A stretch of DNA of 64,000 bases from HNR sp040400085 (GCA_040400085.1 JBBAQX010000005.1:51975-115974); one strand, 5' to 3'; counted from the first letter of the stretch, positions 33,343 to 41,716 are shown. Notes: generated by a model from the sequence alone, not told the origin. Numbers and translations: made by a program.

Positions 33343-34740
33343 TCAGTATCCTCTCTGTGATCGTTTGATTGCTTTCGCCAGCATTGCATCGAATGCTTCC
33401 TGCGTCATTTCTCCAATATCCTTTCCTGATGGTATGGGCAGCGGGATCACCAACTGGATCACCGGCGCCCGGCACTTCGATGTCTGAAGCATGCGCCCTA
33501 CCTTCTCTGTGGCACCTTTGCCTGCCTTGTCCTCGTCAAAGGCTGTGAAGACGATGTTGAAGGTGCTGGCGACCTTCTCAGCATTGTCCGGGCTGATCGA
33601 TGAGCCGATGAGGGCCACGCCGCCAGGACCTACTCGTGCGGCGTCCAGCGGGCCTTCGCACAGCACCACCCACTTCATAAGCTCCGGGTCGTCATTCGCG
33701 CGCTTTACTGCCGCATCCCAGCCCATCATCTGCCGCTGGCTGTATTTCGCCGTGCGGTATTTGCTGGGCTGAAAGCGCAGCGTGCCTTCTTGGTTTGTCT
33801 CGTCGAACGGGCTCACCGGTATCCAAGAGCTTTGTGGGTTGGCTCTGGTAGCCACCTGATCCAGCACGAAAGGGTTCCTGGTGTAGCCTCCTCTCGGGTC
33901 GTCATCCGGCGATCCCCTGTAGGGATGAAGCATATACTTATTGAGGCCGTCATCTGAGATCATCTCCGGGTAGCGAGCCTGCCATGTGAGCGGGACACCT
34001 TTTACCAGCGAGTAGAAGATGATTCGGTGCTGCGGCGTGTCCTTCCAGCCTCCTGGCATCTTGCGGTAGTAGATGCCGTTCTGGCCCTCTGGATACTCCT
34101 CGATGCAGAAGCTGCAACGGAATTGCTCCCACAGCTTCTGTAGGTTGTATCCGCGGCCGAGTAGGTATTCCACCGCAGGGTGGGCTTCCGATAGCTCGGT
34201 GATCGGTATCACCTCTCCTGGTGGCGGCGGCACCAGCACTCCGCTTTCGGGGTCGAGCTCCCAGTGAGCTTCGCGCTCAGCGCTGCCCACCTGACCAACT
34301 ACATCCGCTTTCGTCATGATGTCCGGGTGCCTCTCGTGGACTGTAGCCATGGCGAGCAGGTCGCTCACCTTGTAGCGGTGAGGGCTCTTCGACTGACGTG
34401 TCCGCATGCAGATGCTGGATTTCTCGTCCCGTGTCTGAGTGGACGCCATCGCTTTCTCCATCGCCACCGGGTCGAATGCCGGTCCTTGCGGCTTCAGATC
34501 GGCGAAGGCGTCGCCGAGCCCTAGATACATGCTGACGTTGATCGAATACTTGGGATCTGCCACCTCCCGCTTTCCATGCGTGTGCAAGCACTCCGGACAC
34601 GGTATGTAGAGGTGGTAGCCATTGGTCTCCCGGGCCACGAGCATCTTGCAGTCATGGGCCTTCGACATTTTCTCCACGAATCTGCGGACCTCGTCAGGGG
34701 CGTTTCCGCCCGTGGAGGTGTGGGTGATTTCTGCTGACAT
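33343..34740 (-). CDS. DnaG-like DNA primase
   Basis: The N-terminal part contains a zinc-binding-like segment (HLYIPCPECLHTHGK) as in DnaG and T7-type primases. The C-terminal half contains a TOPRIM domain: VVLCEGPLDAARVGPGG supplies the catalytic glutamate, and VFTAFDEDKAGKGATE supplies the DxD metal site. The protein would synthesise RNA primers for lagging-strand replication, working with the DnaB-like helicase at 40277-41716. Length 465 residues. ATG at 34738-34740. Confidence 0.87.
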   Translation of the reverse strand: MSAEITHTSTGGNAPDEVRRFVEKMSKAHDCKMLVARETNGYHLYIPCPECLHTHGKREVADPKYSINVSMYLGLGDAFADLKPQGPAFDPVAMEKAMASTQTRDEKSSICMRTRQSKSPHRYKVSDLLAMATVHERHPDIMTKADVVGQVGSAEREAHWELDPESGVLVPPPPGEVIPITELSEAHPAVEYLLGRGYNLQKLWEQFRCSFCIEEYPEGQNGIYYRKMPGGWKDTPQHRIIFYSLVKGVPLTWQARYPEMISDDGLNKYMLHPYRGSPDDDPRGGYTRNPFVLDQVATRANPQSSWIPVSPFDETNQEGTLRFQPSKYRTAKYSQRQMMGWDAAVKRANDDPELMKWVVLCEGPLDAARVGPGGVALIGSSISPDNAEKVASTFNIVFTAFDEDKAGKGATEKVGRMLQTSKCRAPVIQLVIPLPIPSGKDIGEMTQEAFDAMLAKAIKRSQRGY

Positions 34741-34741
34741 G

Positions 34742-34828
34742 CTAGTCCTTGAATATGATGAATAGTAGCGTGACCATGCACGCCAGGAATACGAACTTAA
34801 GGTCTGTAGATAATGCTGCTGCTGTCAT
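34742..34828 (-). CDS. tiny membrane protein, 28 aa
   Basis: The ATG at 34826-34828 overlaps the stop of the preceding gene as ATGA, and the TAG lies one base before the primase ATG region. The product (MTAAALSTDLKFVFLACMVT, then a hydrophobic end) is a single membrane-spanning helix. Its size is below usual calling limits, but the precise coupling on both sides argues that it is translated. Confidence 0.5.
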   Translation of the reverse strand: MTAAALSTDLKFVFLACMVTLLFIIFKD

Positions 34829-35025
34829 GGTTGATGTCGGTCTTCTGCATATTGGACGTCTTTCGCTACGGTAGCAGCGCTTTCCACACCGATGGTGTGT
34901 AGGCCATCACCGGCGACTAATACGATCGTATCAGTATCTCTCGCCTCGTTGATACCCAGCAGGCGAGCGGTGTGGAACCAGTGCCTATAGGAATCCTTGG
35001 ATGATTTGTATTCAACGAGCGGCAT
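34825..35025 (-). CDS. small hypothetical protein, 66 aa
   Basis: This 66-residue frame begins with ATG at 35023-35025, inside the last codons of the upstream gene whose intact copy lies beyond the scaffold gap. The sequence alternates charged and hydrophobic residues (DTDTIVLVAGDGLHTIGVE) with no recognised family. After the duplicated flank is collapsed it overlaps the 86-residue gene by 19 bp. Confidence 0.58.
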   Translation of the reverse strand: MPLVEYKSSKDSYRHWFHTARLLGINEARDTDTIVLVAGDGLHTIGVESAATVAKDVQYAEDRHQP

Positions 35026-35220
35026 TGCTTTCCTCCATTTCAGGTTTGTCAGCGGTAACCAACTGNNNNNNNNNNNNNNNNNNNNNNNNNNNNNNNNNNN
35101 NNNNNNNNNNNNNNNNNNNNNNNNNNNNNNNNNNNNNNNNNNNNNNNNNNNNNNNNNNNNNNNNNTTCAACGAGCGGCATTGCTTTCCTCCATTTCAGGT
35201 TTGTCAGCGGTAACCAACTG
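35011..35220. other. scaffold gap flanked by a 55-bp duplicated end
   Basis: Positions 35066-35165 are 100 N. The 55 bases before the gap (35011-35065) are identical to the 55 bases after it (35166-35220). This is what is seen when two overlapping contig ends are joined with a fixed-size gap, so no sequence is likely to be missing. Collapsing one copy gives a continuous region in which the 86- and 66-residue genes overlap in the usual way. Confidence 0.85.
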
Positions 35221-35427
35221 CGGCTGGAGCGGCTTGTTGAACGTCAGTATCTGATGCCACACCACGCCTGTGAAGAGCACCTTCAGCCTCTCCAGAGGAG
35301 TCAGCTGCCAACAGCACACAAGTCGGCCCTGGGAGTCGACTCTCGCGCGCCACGCCGGTAGCGTTTGATACTCCGGCTGGTCGGCTGCGTATTCTCGGTT
35401 CGATTCTTTGAATGGTATCAGTTTCAT
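35167..35427 (-). CDS. hypothetical phage protein, 86 aa
   Basis: The ATG at 35425-35427 (MKLIPFKESN) overlaps the Tad2-like gene's stop as ATGA. The protein has a pattern that I recognise from other phages: a charged N terminus with DQPEYQTLPAWRA, a central CCWQLTPLERLKVLFTG, and LTFNKPLQPQL near the end. Function unknown. Its last codons lie just after the scaffold gap, and the gene is complete in this copy. Confidence 0.68.
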   Translation of the reverse strand: MKLIPFKESNREYAADQPEYQTLPAWRARVDSQGRLVCCWQLTPLERLKVLFTGVVWHQILTFNKPLQPQLVTADKPEMEESNAAR

Positions 35428-36002
35428 GGGAGGATGTAGTAATCTGTCGCGAACATGTCGGTCTGAGAAGCCAGCCAGCCAGTGAGCACTTTCTTGTCCG
35501 CAGTGAACATTCGGATGGACGGCAGGGCCTCGAAGGTGTCCCCGGGTTGCTCGTCCATGAGCTTGCGCAGCGCCGGGTCGTGGGTGGCTGTCTCGGGCAC
35601 ATTGGCGCCAGGTAGAAGGAACAGGAACATAAACTTTCCGTTCCACCCTTCCCGTGCGACGCGCTTTCCTTCTTTCAGTGCCTCGATGGCCTGCCCGAAG
35701 TTGAGGCCGCTCAGCGGGTATGGGCCCCAGTGTCCCTCCAGAGAACGGCTGAGGTTGCTGGCTGCCACGCTGCACGCTGTCGCATCCGGACTGCCTGGCA
35801 GTCCTTCGATAAGCTCGAGCAGTTTGCGCGCCTGACGCACAACGTCGCTTTCCTGAAGGTAGGTGTGCACTGCGTGGCTGATCTCATCCTCCGCATCCGC
35901 TTTCCACGCCAATACTCCTCCGTTATGTATCGCGTCGCGCACCAGTGATTTCTCCACAATGGTGGAGAGGATGACTTCTCCGATTAATTTTCTGTTGCTC
36001 AT
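35424..36002 (-). CDS. Tad2-like (DUF2829) domain protein with extra N-terminal domain
   Basis: Residues 100-192 match the Tad2/DUF2829 family in pattern: LNFGQAIEALKEGKRVAREG, then WNGKFMFLFLLPGANV, with Trp and aromatic residues at the usual places, ending in a beta-rich TADKKVLTGWLASQTDMFATDY. Characterised Tad2 proteins sequester the cyclic-ADP-ribose-type signal of Thoeris defence. Stand-alone Tad2 is about 90 residues; here it is preceded by a 95-residue helical domain of unknown kind. ATG at 36000-36002; coupled to the gene downstream. Confidence 0.75.
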   Translation of the reverse strand: MSNRKLIGEVILSTIVEKSLVRDAIHNGGVLAWKADAEDEISHAVHTYLQESDVVRQARKLLELIEGLPGSPDATACSVAASNLSRSLEGHWGPYPLSGLNFGQAIEALKEGKRVAREGWNGKFMFLFLLPGANVPETATHDPALRKLMDEQPGDTFEALPSIRMFTADKKVLTGWLASQTDMFATDYYILP

Positions 36003-36005
36003 ATG

Positions 36006-36185
36006 TCAGTTTGCTGGTGTTGGTAATTTGCCTTCCTCCTCCATGTCTGTGGCGATTTGATTGAAGTAGTGGGTGCAGTTGATGCCGTAGTCTTCTACCG
36101 GCCTTCCGTTTTCATCGAGTATCGCGCCGAACGCGTCCGGGTCTGCGGCATAACGCCGGGCCCACTCGTTGAAGATCATCGTCAT
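36006..36185 (-). CDS. small hypothetical phage protein, 59 aa
   Basis: Starts at ATG 36183-36185 (a second ATG is two codons downstream) and ends at TGA 36006-36008, just before the Tad2-like gene. The sequence has the pattern FNEWARRYAADPDAF ... DYGINCTHYFNQIATDMEEEG, similar to short acidic phage proteins that I have seen elsewhere. No function is known. It is just below the 60-residue limit commonly used for gene calling. Confidence 0.62.
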   Translation of the reverse strand: MTMIFNEWARRYAADPDAFGAILDENGRPVEDYGINCTHYFNQIATDMEEEGKLPTPAN

Positions 36186-36211
36186 TCTTGTCTCTGTAGT
36201 AGTCGTGTTGT

Positions 36212-38008
36212 TTAGTTGTCTGAATCAATTTGTCCCAAAGGCTTTCCCCATACTTCCGAGAAGCCCAGCTTCCAAGCTACCGTCCAGTTGTGCTGGTCCT
36301 TCAAGTTGTTGTCATATCGGAACCAGAGGTTGGGGATTCCTTTAACGAATGCTGCCGGCTCGTCCTCGTCAGCCTCCAGCAGGAAGTCTGGTTCTGGATT
36401 CTCCCATGTCCCGCGGATGACCGCCTCCCCGGCAAACATGTGTGCAATGGCCGGGAGCATTCGTATCTGTTGCGGCTTCATGTGGGTGATGGGTATGGCA
36501 GCGTAACCGCCAATTCTGCGCTTTGTGGCGTCTTCCTGCAGCGTGCGGAACTCCCGGTGAACCGCAACGGCATCGTCAACGCTTTCAGCTCCGTAGGTGT
36601 CCCACTCCTCCTGCGCCGCCTCCAGTTCAGCTACGGCTTCATCCGTGTCGATGGAGACATCCGCTTTCAGCATGTAGGCCCGCTTGGTCTTGCCCATGCG
36701 GATGTTCTCGGTGCCTTTCAGCTCCACGAACAGGTGATCACGCGCCACCAGAAGCTCCAGAAGGCCTGCTGTGATACCTGGCGTGCGGATGGCGGCCTTG
36801 TGACTGATCTTGCGGTCCGGAGACAGCGTGATGGCATCGTAGAGGGTCTGCTCAGCCTTGCAGACTTTCTCGGGCGAGGTGAAAGACGCCAACGCGTGGC
36901 TGCGTCCGACGCCCTTGGCGTCCAGTCTGTCGAAGCCGCTGGTGACGTTGAACAGCCAGGTAGCGAACTCTATGGTCATCTCGAGGTCTTCGGCGGTGAG
37001 CACCACACCAGCAGGGCGCACCTTAGCCATCTCCGCTTTCTTCACCGACCGTATGGTGGCCCATACCATAGCTGCCTGCGTTGCAGCCGCTGCTATGGTG
37101 GGCAACGTCGCAGGCATGAAGTCTGCCGCTTTCACGTAAGACTTTGTGAGTTCTCCGCTGCGGTAAGCATCCACCGGTAGCGCAAAGAAACTATCCCAGT
37201 CCGCTTTCAGCGCTGGCGATTCGAACGTCACAGGTAGGCGGCTTTCTGTTCCTCCTTTCGAGAACACATGCTTCAGCACGCCCGCTATGTCCTCCCGTGT
37301 GAATGTAGAGTCTGATTCAGCCCTGCCGGGTATGATGATGCACTTACCTAGAACCGCAGCGGCGCACCCAGCTTTCATGGTGTTTGTCAGGAGCTTGTCA
37401 ATGCTTCCAGAGTGCGCGGACGAGAAGTGGTTGAACTTAGGTAGGGAATCTCCGGCAAGTGAGTGGATGGTTGCGCCCCCGGTGGCGGATCTGATCAATG
37501 TAGCGTCACTGGTGCTACCGGAGAGACTCACCCACCCGAAGTAACGGGAGGCCAATACCGGGCTGCACAGGTCGACAGCCAGTTTAACAGCATGCTCATC
37601 CACGAAGGATATGGCGTTGTAAGCGGAGCGCTTCAAGAGATCAACGATGGTGGACTTGTGTGAGTCCGTATCCCGCCAGGTAGGATATGGAACTTTAGCC
37701 AGACGCTCCCGCGCATCTTTTAAGCTCTCTTTGAGGGCGGCCGAGCGCGAAGGATTAGCCTCAATCTGCATCTCCAGCATCTTCACAGCATCCTGATCCG
37801 CTTTCTGTTGCAGATCATGCCACACCAGGAAGTCACGCTCGGCATCTTTCAGATTAGTGTGCGCGTCTCCCGGGACGGATGACGAGAACACCATGTAGGG
37901 TGCGGGACGGAAGGGGGAGTCTAGGCCGTCACCGATGGCCGAACGAAGTAAGAGTAGCTCGGACAGGCGTGTAGCCGTGTCCGCTTTCGCAGATGTGTTG
38001 TGTTTCAT
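36212..38008 (-). CDS. large hypothetical protein, 598 aa
   Basis: The ATG at 38006-38008 (MKHNTSAKAD) is used; eight more codons are open upstream. The protein is soluble and mixed helical. A middle part contains LSGSTSDATLIRSATGG and GKCIIIPGRAESDSTFTRED, which recall regions of DUF3987-type primase/helicase-like proteins, but I see no clear Walker A. It is the first gene after the inverted-repeat region, so it probably has its own promoter in 38009-38215. Confidence 0.6.
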   Translation of the reverse strand: MKHNTSAKADTATRLSELLLLRSAIGDGLDSPFRPAPYMVFSSSVPGDAHTNLKDAERDFLVWHDLQQKADQDAVKMLEMQIEANPSRSAALKESLKDARERLAKVPYPTWRDTDSHKSTIVDLLKRSAYNAISFVDEHAVKLAVDLCSPVLASRYFGWVSLSGSTSDATLIRSATGGATIHSLAGDSLPKFNHFSSAHSGSIDKLLTNTMKAGCAAAVLGKCIIIPGRAESDSTFTREDIAGVLKHVFSKGGTESRLPVTFESPALKADWDSFFALPVDAYRSGELTKSYVKAADFMPATLPTIAAAATQAAMVWATIRSVKKAEMAKVRPAGVVLTAEDLEMTIEFATWLFNVTSGFDRLDAKGVGRSHALASFTSPEKVCKAEQTLYDAITLSPDRKISHKAAIRTPGITAGLLELLVARDHLFVELKGTENIRMGKTKRAYMLKADVSIDTDEAVAELEAAQEEWDTYGAESVDDAVAVHREFRTLQEDATKRRIGGYAAIPITHMKPQQIRMLPAIAHMFAGEAVIRGTWENPEPDFLLEADEDEPAAFVKGIPNLWFRYDNNLKDQHNWTVAWKLGFSEVWGKPLGQIDSDN

Positions 38009-38070
38009 AATGTGGAACGTCTCGACTGTCAAACCGGGACGAGGTGTTGGTAGGAGGTAGGTCCTGGCCT

Positions 38071-38095
38071 GTCAATATGATTTTCAGATTGACAG
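38071..38095. other. short inverted repeat in intergenic region
   Basis: CTGTCAAT and ATTGACAG form an 8-bp inverted repeat around an 11-nt loop, in the 480-bp stretch upstream of the 598-residue gene. It could be an operator or a small hairpin; the sequence does not decide. Confidence 0.4.
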
Positions 38096-38166
38096 CAGCG
38101 GACGCAGGTGGATACTCCGGGCGTAGCGGTTGCGGGTTTCACGCAGTGGGCCTCTACAAATGTCAC

Positions 38167-38202
38167 AAGAAGGGCAGGTGGTTTCGACTACCTGCCCTTC
38201 TT
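38167..38202. terminator. 13-bp hairpin, probable terminator
   Basis: AAGAAGGGCAGGT (38167-38179) pairs perfectly with 38190-38202 around a 10-nt loop. T-rich sequence follows on the plus strand (TGCTTTTTG), and a shorter pyrimidine run on the minus strand. It may terminate transcription in either direction in the region between 38008 and 38490. Confidence 0.55.
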
Positions 38203-38216
38203 GCTTTTTGAAAGCC

Positions 38217-38470
38217 CAAATCAAATCCAGGAAAAATGGCCGGGCTTACGGATTAGCGTTTTTACAAGTCGCTGGTTTTACTAATAGTTACAACAAGCCC
38301 AATCCAGAAAACGGCCTCCTAAGGTATCGCGTGCGTATTGAAGAGGACTTCTTTTACTCCTATATTGGGAGGCCGTTTTCTGGATTGGTCTTTCTATAAG
38401 ACACTCGTTTATGTAGTAGTTATGTCAAACATAATCCGTAAGCCCGGTCATTTTTCCTGGATTTGATTTG
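38217..38470. repeat. nested inverted-repeat structure, 254 bp
   Basis: An outer 39-bp inverted repeat (38217-38255 and 38432-38470, one mismatch) encloses an inner perfect 21-bp inverted repeat (38299-38319 and 38368-38388). The two spacers between outer and inner arms are each 43 nt, and the central loop is 48 nt. No credible gene lies inside. The region could fold as a long hairpin in RNA or as a cruciform in DNA. It might be a non-autonomous mobile element, a replication or processing site, or a strong terminator for the gene ending at 38490. Confidence 0.75.
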
Positions 38471-38489
38471 TCGTTTCTTCTACTGATTT

Positions 38490-39395
38490 TCAGTCACTTA
38501 CAACTACTGGCCCGGAACCTCCCAGCACCGACCGCTGAATCATTCCCACAATCCCGGCGTCCCCTACGTCGCCTGAGATCACTCCGTAGAAGCCATTCTT
38601 GTGAACAAACTTCACCCCATCCATCTCCCGGATATGATTCAGATCCAGCTTCCCGGTAGCCCAGGCGGTCCTGTAGAGGCTGAAGCCTCCGCTGCGCTGG
38701 TTCCTTCCTACCACGACATCCACGGAGCGTGAGGATGCCGCATGATTGACCGCAGCAAGGGAGACATGGTCATTGTCTCCCCAGGCTGACCGGACATCCC
38801 ATACCCGCAATCCGGAGACTAGGAACGGCGGCGTGGTTGCAGCAATCCGCTCCTGTATCCCGGTAGCTACCTCCTCTGCTTCCGCAATGATCAACCTTCC
38901 GGTCTCCCTCATGCAGTAGGACAGCGGAGTCTCCGGATGGATCACCACCACTTCACCGAAAGCGGAAAGCATGGCCTTCTCAATCGGTGAGCGGGTGGCG
39001 ATGTAGGTCTTGGTGTCGATCCCGAAAGCGGAAGCTACTGCGGCCCCTCCTGCTGTGTCATGCAAAGCGGTCAGCTTGATCCACGGAGAGCAGGCGCTGA
39101 AAGTGTCGAAAGCGGCAACACCAAGAAGGTGCCGCATCACCAGGTCGAAGGAGCAGACGCTTACCAGCTCCGGATCGCCCTGGTGATGGTCGAAGTTGCG
39201 GAAGTCAGCGTCCCACTCTCCGCCGGTATCCACCACCCACGTATCCCGGCACAGCAGGTCGCTCTCCCCACACATGCGCCGCTCCACGTAGGACAGCTGC
39301 CCCTCCCTGTAAGCTGCATACATGATGACGCAGCAGGCGAGATACTCATCCCGGTGGGCTTTGCCGCCGTGGGTCACAATTTTGGTTCGTTTCAT
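38490..39395 (-). CDS. MYG1-like (UPF0160) putative DHH-type hydrolase
   Basis: The 301-residue protein starts at ATG 39393-39395 with the MYG1 signature IVTHGGKAHRDEYLACCVIM (compare THSGTFHADEVLA), and continues with VVDTGGEWDADFRNFDHHQ, the DHH-like metal site. Glycine-rich C-terminal strands follow. MYG1 proteins are related to DHH phosphoesterases, and the eukaryotic form is a 3'-5' RNA exonuclease. The phage version may act on RNA or nucleotides. Another start 12 codons upstream is possible. Confidence 0.72.
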   Translation of the reverse strand: MKRTKIVTHGGKAHRDEYLACCVIMYAAYREGQLSYVERRMCGESDLLCRDTWVVDTGGEWDADFRNFDHHQGDPELVSVCSFDLVMRHLLGVAAFDTFSACSPWIKLTALHDTAGGAAVASAFGIDTKTYIATRSPIEKAMLSAFGEVVVIHPETPLSYCMRETGRLIIAEAEEVATGIQERIAATTPPFLVSGLRVWDVRSAWGDNDHVSLAAVNHAASSRSVDVVVGRNQRSGGFSLYRTAWATGKLDLNHIREMDGVKFVHKNGFYGVISGDVGDAGIVGMIQRSVLGGSGPVVVSD

Positions 39396-39408
39396 CAGAG
39401 AAAGCGTA

Positions 39409-39885
39409 TCAGCCGACAGACGGCGTTCCAAGCGCCATCCGCTTCAGCTTTGCCGCTGTCATCCAAGCCACACCTAGCTCTCGCTTCAGCACGTTGGTAG
39501 GTCTCGACCAGTCGGTGCCCGGGTATTGTGCCGGAGAAAGCGTTGGGCGTCCCGCTCTTGGTGTAGGTAGGCCCAACTGGCGACGCTTGTGTGACACGCT
39601 CCATACCGTGCGACTTTTGTGCAGCAGCGGCAGCAGCTCTTTGGCGTGCTTGTCCGTCTTCAGCAGCTCGATCTCCCTAGGATGCCACGCGATTCCCACT
39701 GGCGGCTTTTTGGGCAGCACGATGGGTATGTTGCGGCGTTTGTTCCGTCGCTTGGGAAAGTAGATGCTACGAGCGGAACGCAGGGCCACCAGCGTCCTGT
39801 GCGGCAAAGCGGTCACCAGCTCGCTGAGCAGCATGTCGCTACCGAGCAGCTCCTTCTCTTCGTCAGTCCAGCGTTTGCCTCTCAT
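39409..39885 (-). CDS. putative DNA-binding protein with SANT/HTH-like repeats, 158 aa
   Basis: Two similar units begin with a Trp-led helix: KRWTDEEKELLGSDM at the N terminus and AWHPREIELLKTDKHAKE in the middle, each followed by a basic helix with a Ser/Arg-rich turn. This resembles Myb/SANT or HTH-like units used for DNA binding. The remaining protein is basic. Its ATG (39883-39885) lies against the scaffold gap, but the collapsed overlap shows it coupled to the upstream gene as ATGA, so the start is complete. Confidence 0.62.
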   Translation of the reverse strand: MRGKRWTDEEKELLGSDMLLSELVTALPHRTLVALRSARSIYFPKRRNKRRNIPIVLPKKPPVGIAWHPREIELLKTDKHAKELLPLLHKSRTVWSVSHKRRQLGLPTPRAGRPTLSPAQYPGTDWSRPTNVLKRELGVAWMTAAKLKRMALGTPSVG

Positions 39886-40013
39886 GCCNNNNNNNNNNNN
39901 NNNNNNNNNNNNNNNNNNNNNNNNNNNNNNNNNNNNNNNNNNNNNNNNNNNNNNNNNNNNNNNNNNNNNNNNNNNNNNNNNNNNNNNNCAGTCCAGCGTT
40001 TGCCTCTCATGCC
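39864..40013. other. scaffold gap flanked by a 25-bp duplicated end
   Basis: Positions 39889-39988 are 100 N. The 25 bases at 39864-39888 are repeated exactly at 39989-40013. As with the other gap, this indicates contig ends that overlap rather than missing sequence. Collapsing the copy joins the genes at 39409-39885 and 40007-40270 by an ATGA overlap. Confidence 0.85.
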
Positions 40014-40270
40014 TTGTGGATGATGCTGAGATCGGTGGCGTTCAAGCTGGTAATCTGCGCGTAGATGCCGCGCAGCTTCTCACGGCGCATCTCCTCTGCG
40101 GCGCAGATGGCGCCTTTCTTGGTGCCGCACCACTCGTCTCCGGAGAGCAGGCTGTCCTCATCACCCACCACTCCCGGGGCGATACGGAAGGATCCGAGAT
40201 TTCCTACCATCTCACCCTCCACTTCGAAGATGCCGATGTCCAATGCGTGCTTGATAATGTATGCTGTCAT
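40007..40270 (-). CDS. small hypothetical phage protein, 87 aa
   Basis: The ATG at 40268-40270 follows the helicase-like gene by 6 bp. The protein begins with a beta hairpin (YIIKHALDIGIFEVEGEMV) and ends in a charged helix (ICAAEEMRREKLRGIYAQI), the layout of a common small phage protein of unknown function. The stop is just after the scaffold gap and overlaps the start of the next gene when the gap is collapsed. Confidence 0.65.
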   Translation of the reverse strand: MTAYIIKHALDIGIFEVEGEMVGNLGSFRIAPGVVGDEDSLLSGDEWCGTKKGAICAAEEMRREKLRGIYAQITSLNATDLSIIHKA

Positions 40271-40276
40271 GTTGTA

Positions 40277-41716
40277 TTATGTTCTTGGTCTTGGTATGAG
40301 CCGTTGGTAGCGAAAGTCCCTACGAACGGCGATGTTGTTTCCTTCGCCTTTGCGAGCCTTGCACGTGCAGAGGAACTGGTCCTCCAGGAACATACTCGCA
40401 GGCATCTCTCTCGTCCCGGCCACCGCGGCTTTCACCCCGGCAGTGTCCATGCTGTTGGTAAGGCCTATGACGGCCACCATATTCTTCCCGATACCTTTGG
40501 AGATTCCGATATCCTGAATGGACAGGATGCGCTTGAGCTGGCTGTCATTGACCGCCTGAGCGAGCACCAGTGTGGCGGTGTTGGTGACATCAGCAAAAGC
40601 GACACAGGAGGATGCGGACATCTCCCACGCCAAAGCGCGCTCGCTGGTGCTCTTTCCTCCGCCGCCTATGTCCGCCATGGAGCCGAGCCAGTCCAAGCAG
40701 ATCCACGTGGGGTAGTGCCCCACCTGCTGCTTGTATTTCTCCCGCTCTCGCTCAAGCGTGCTGCGTGCATCCATACCGGCGTCAGGGCTCACCTTAGCGA
40801 CCCGGACACGCTCCTTGATGGTCCGTAGCACCTTCTCGACCATGGCCTCCTTGAAAGCCATCCCAGGGGCCTGCGCCACAGCGCTCCTGATCTGGACGAA
40901 GTTGCCGCAGTCCTGTAGCAGGTTGATTGGTATCGTCGCAGCACAGGAAACCATCCGCGAGACATACTCCCTAGGCCTGAGCTCCGTAGAGACGATCAGC
41001 GGATAGCCGCCCGTCAAAGCGACGTGCCAAGCGCACTGTCCTGCGGCGATGGACTTGCCGGCCCCTGTTCCCCCGAACAGTAGGTAGCACTCTCCGTCCC
41101 CCCAGCCACCGTTCAAACTCTCATCCAATCCCTCAATCCCGGTAGGGGTGCGGCGTTCCACCTCGAACTCCGTCCCTTCCATGACCTGTGTCATCTCGTC
41201 CTCCTCATCGGAAGCGGTGGCAGCTACAGCCGCCGCCAAAGCTCTCTGCGCCTTGCTGATCGCCCCAGCCATGTCAGGCACAGGACTCGCCTGGATCTCC
41301 CGGGCAATACGCTTGCCCTGCACGCCACCATACCACGCTTCGAAGTAGGGATTGATGCAATACCACTGGTCCGCGTAGGATGGTTTCAGCAGCTCCATCA
41401 ACATCATGTAGGCGGAACGCAGCGTCTCGCGGTCTGTGCCTTCGCTAGTGCTGGCGCTCTCCATGTAAGACTTCATGAACTCCATGGTGGGCGGCGCGGG
41501 CATCGGCAGGTTGCAGGCCCGCATCACCTTCACAGCGTGGATCAAAGCATGAAGGATCAGCTCAGCCTCTTCCTTCATGAAGTCACCCGGCTGCACCGGA
41601 ACGGCCAGCATGGAGGATCTGCGCAGCGGGTCGTGTAGGATGGCATGCAGCAGGTAGAACTCGTAAGCCTCCCTGCTGTTGGCCAGCCACGTTTCTTGTT
41701 CTTTGGTAAGGCTCAT
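40277..41716 (-). CDS. DnaB-like replicative helicase
   Basis: The 479-residue protein has an N-terminal helical domain and a RecA-fold ATPase: Walker A LLFGGTGAGKSIAAGQ, a strand with YPLIVSTELRPREYVSRM, Walker B-like WICLDWLGSMADIGG, and a strand ATLVLAQAVNDSQL with the sensor Gln. These match DnaB/gp41-type helicases. It would work with the primase at 33343-34740. The ATG at 41714-41716 overlaps the upstream stop as ATGA. The intact domain order suggests a functional enzyme. Confidence 0.83.
   Translation of the reverse strand: MSLTKEQETWLANSREAYEFYLLHAILHDPLRRSSMLAVPVQPGDFMKEEAELILHALIHAVKVMRACNLPMPAPPTMEFMKSYMESASTSEGTDRETLRSAYMMLMELLKPSYADQWYCINPYFEAWYGGVQGKRIAREIQASPVPDMAGAISKAQRALAAAVAATASDEEDEMTQVMEGTEFEVERRTPTGIEGLDESLNGGWGDGECYLLFGGTGAGKSIAAGQCAWHVALTGGYPLIVSTELRPREYVSRMVSCAATIPINLLQDCGNFVQIRSAVAQAPGMAFKEAMVEKVLRTIKERVRVAKVSPDAGMDARSTLEREREKYKQQVGHYPTWICLDWLGSMADIGGGGKSTSERALAWEMSASSCVAFADVTNTATLVLAQAVNDSQLKRILSIQDIGISKGIGKNMVAVIGLTNSMDTAGVKAAVAGTREMPASMFLEDQFLCTCKARKGEGNNIAVRRDFRYQRLIPRPRT

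Noticed and set aside
38130..38399. Plus-strand frame of 89 codons across the inverted repeats
   Set aside because: It is read from the palindromic arms and has no ribosome site or protein-like character.
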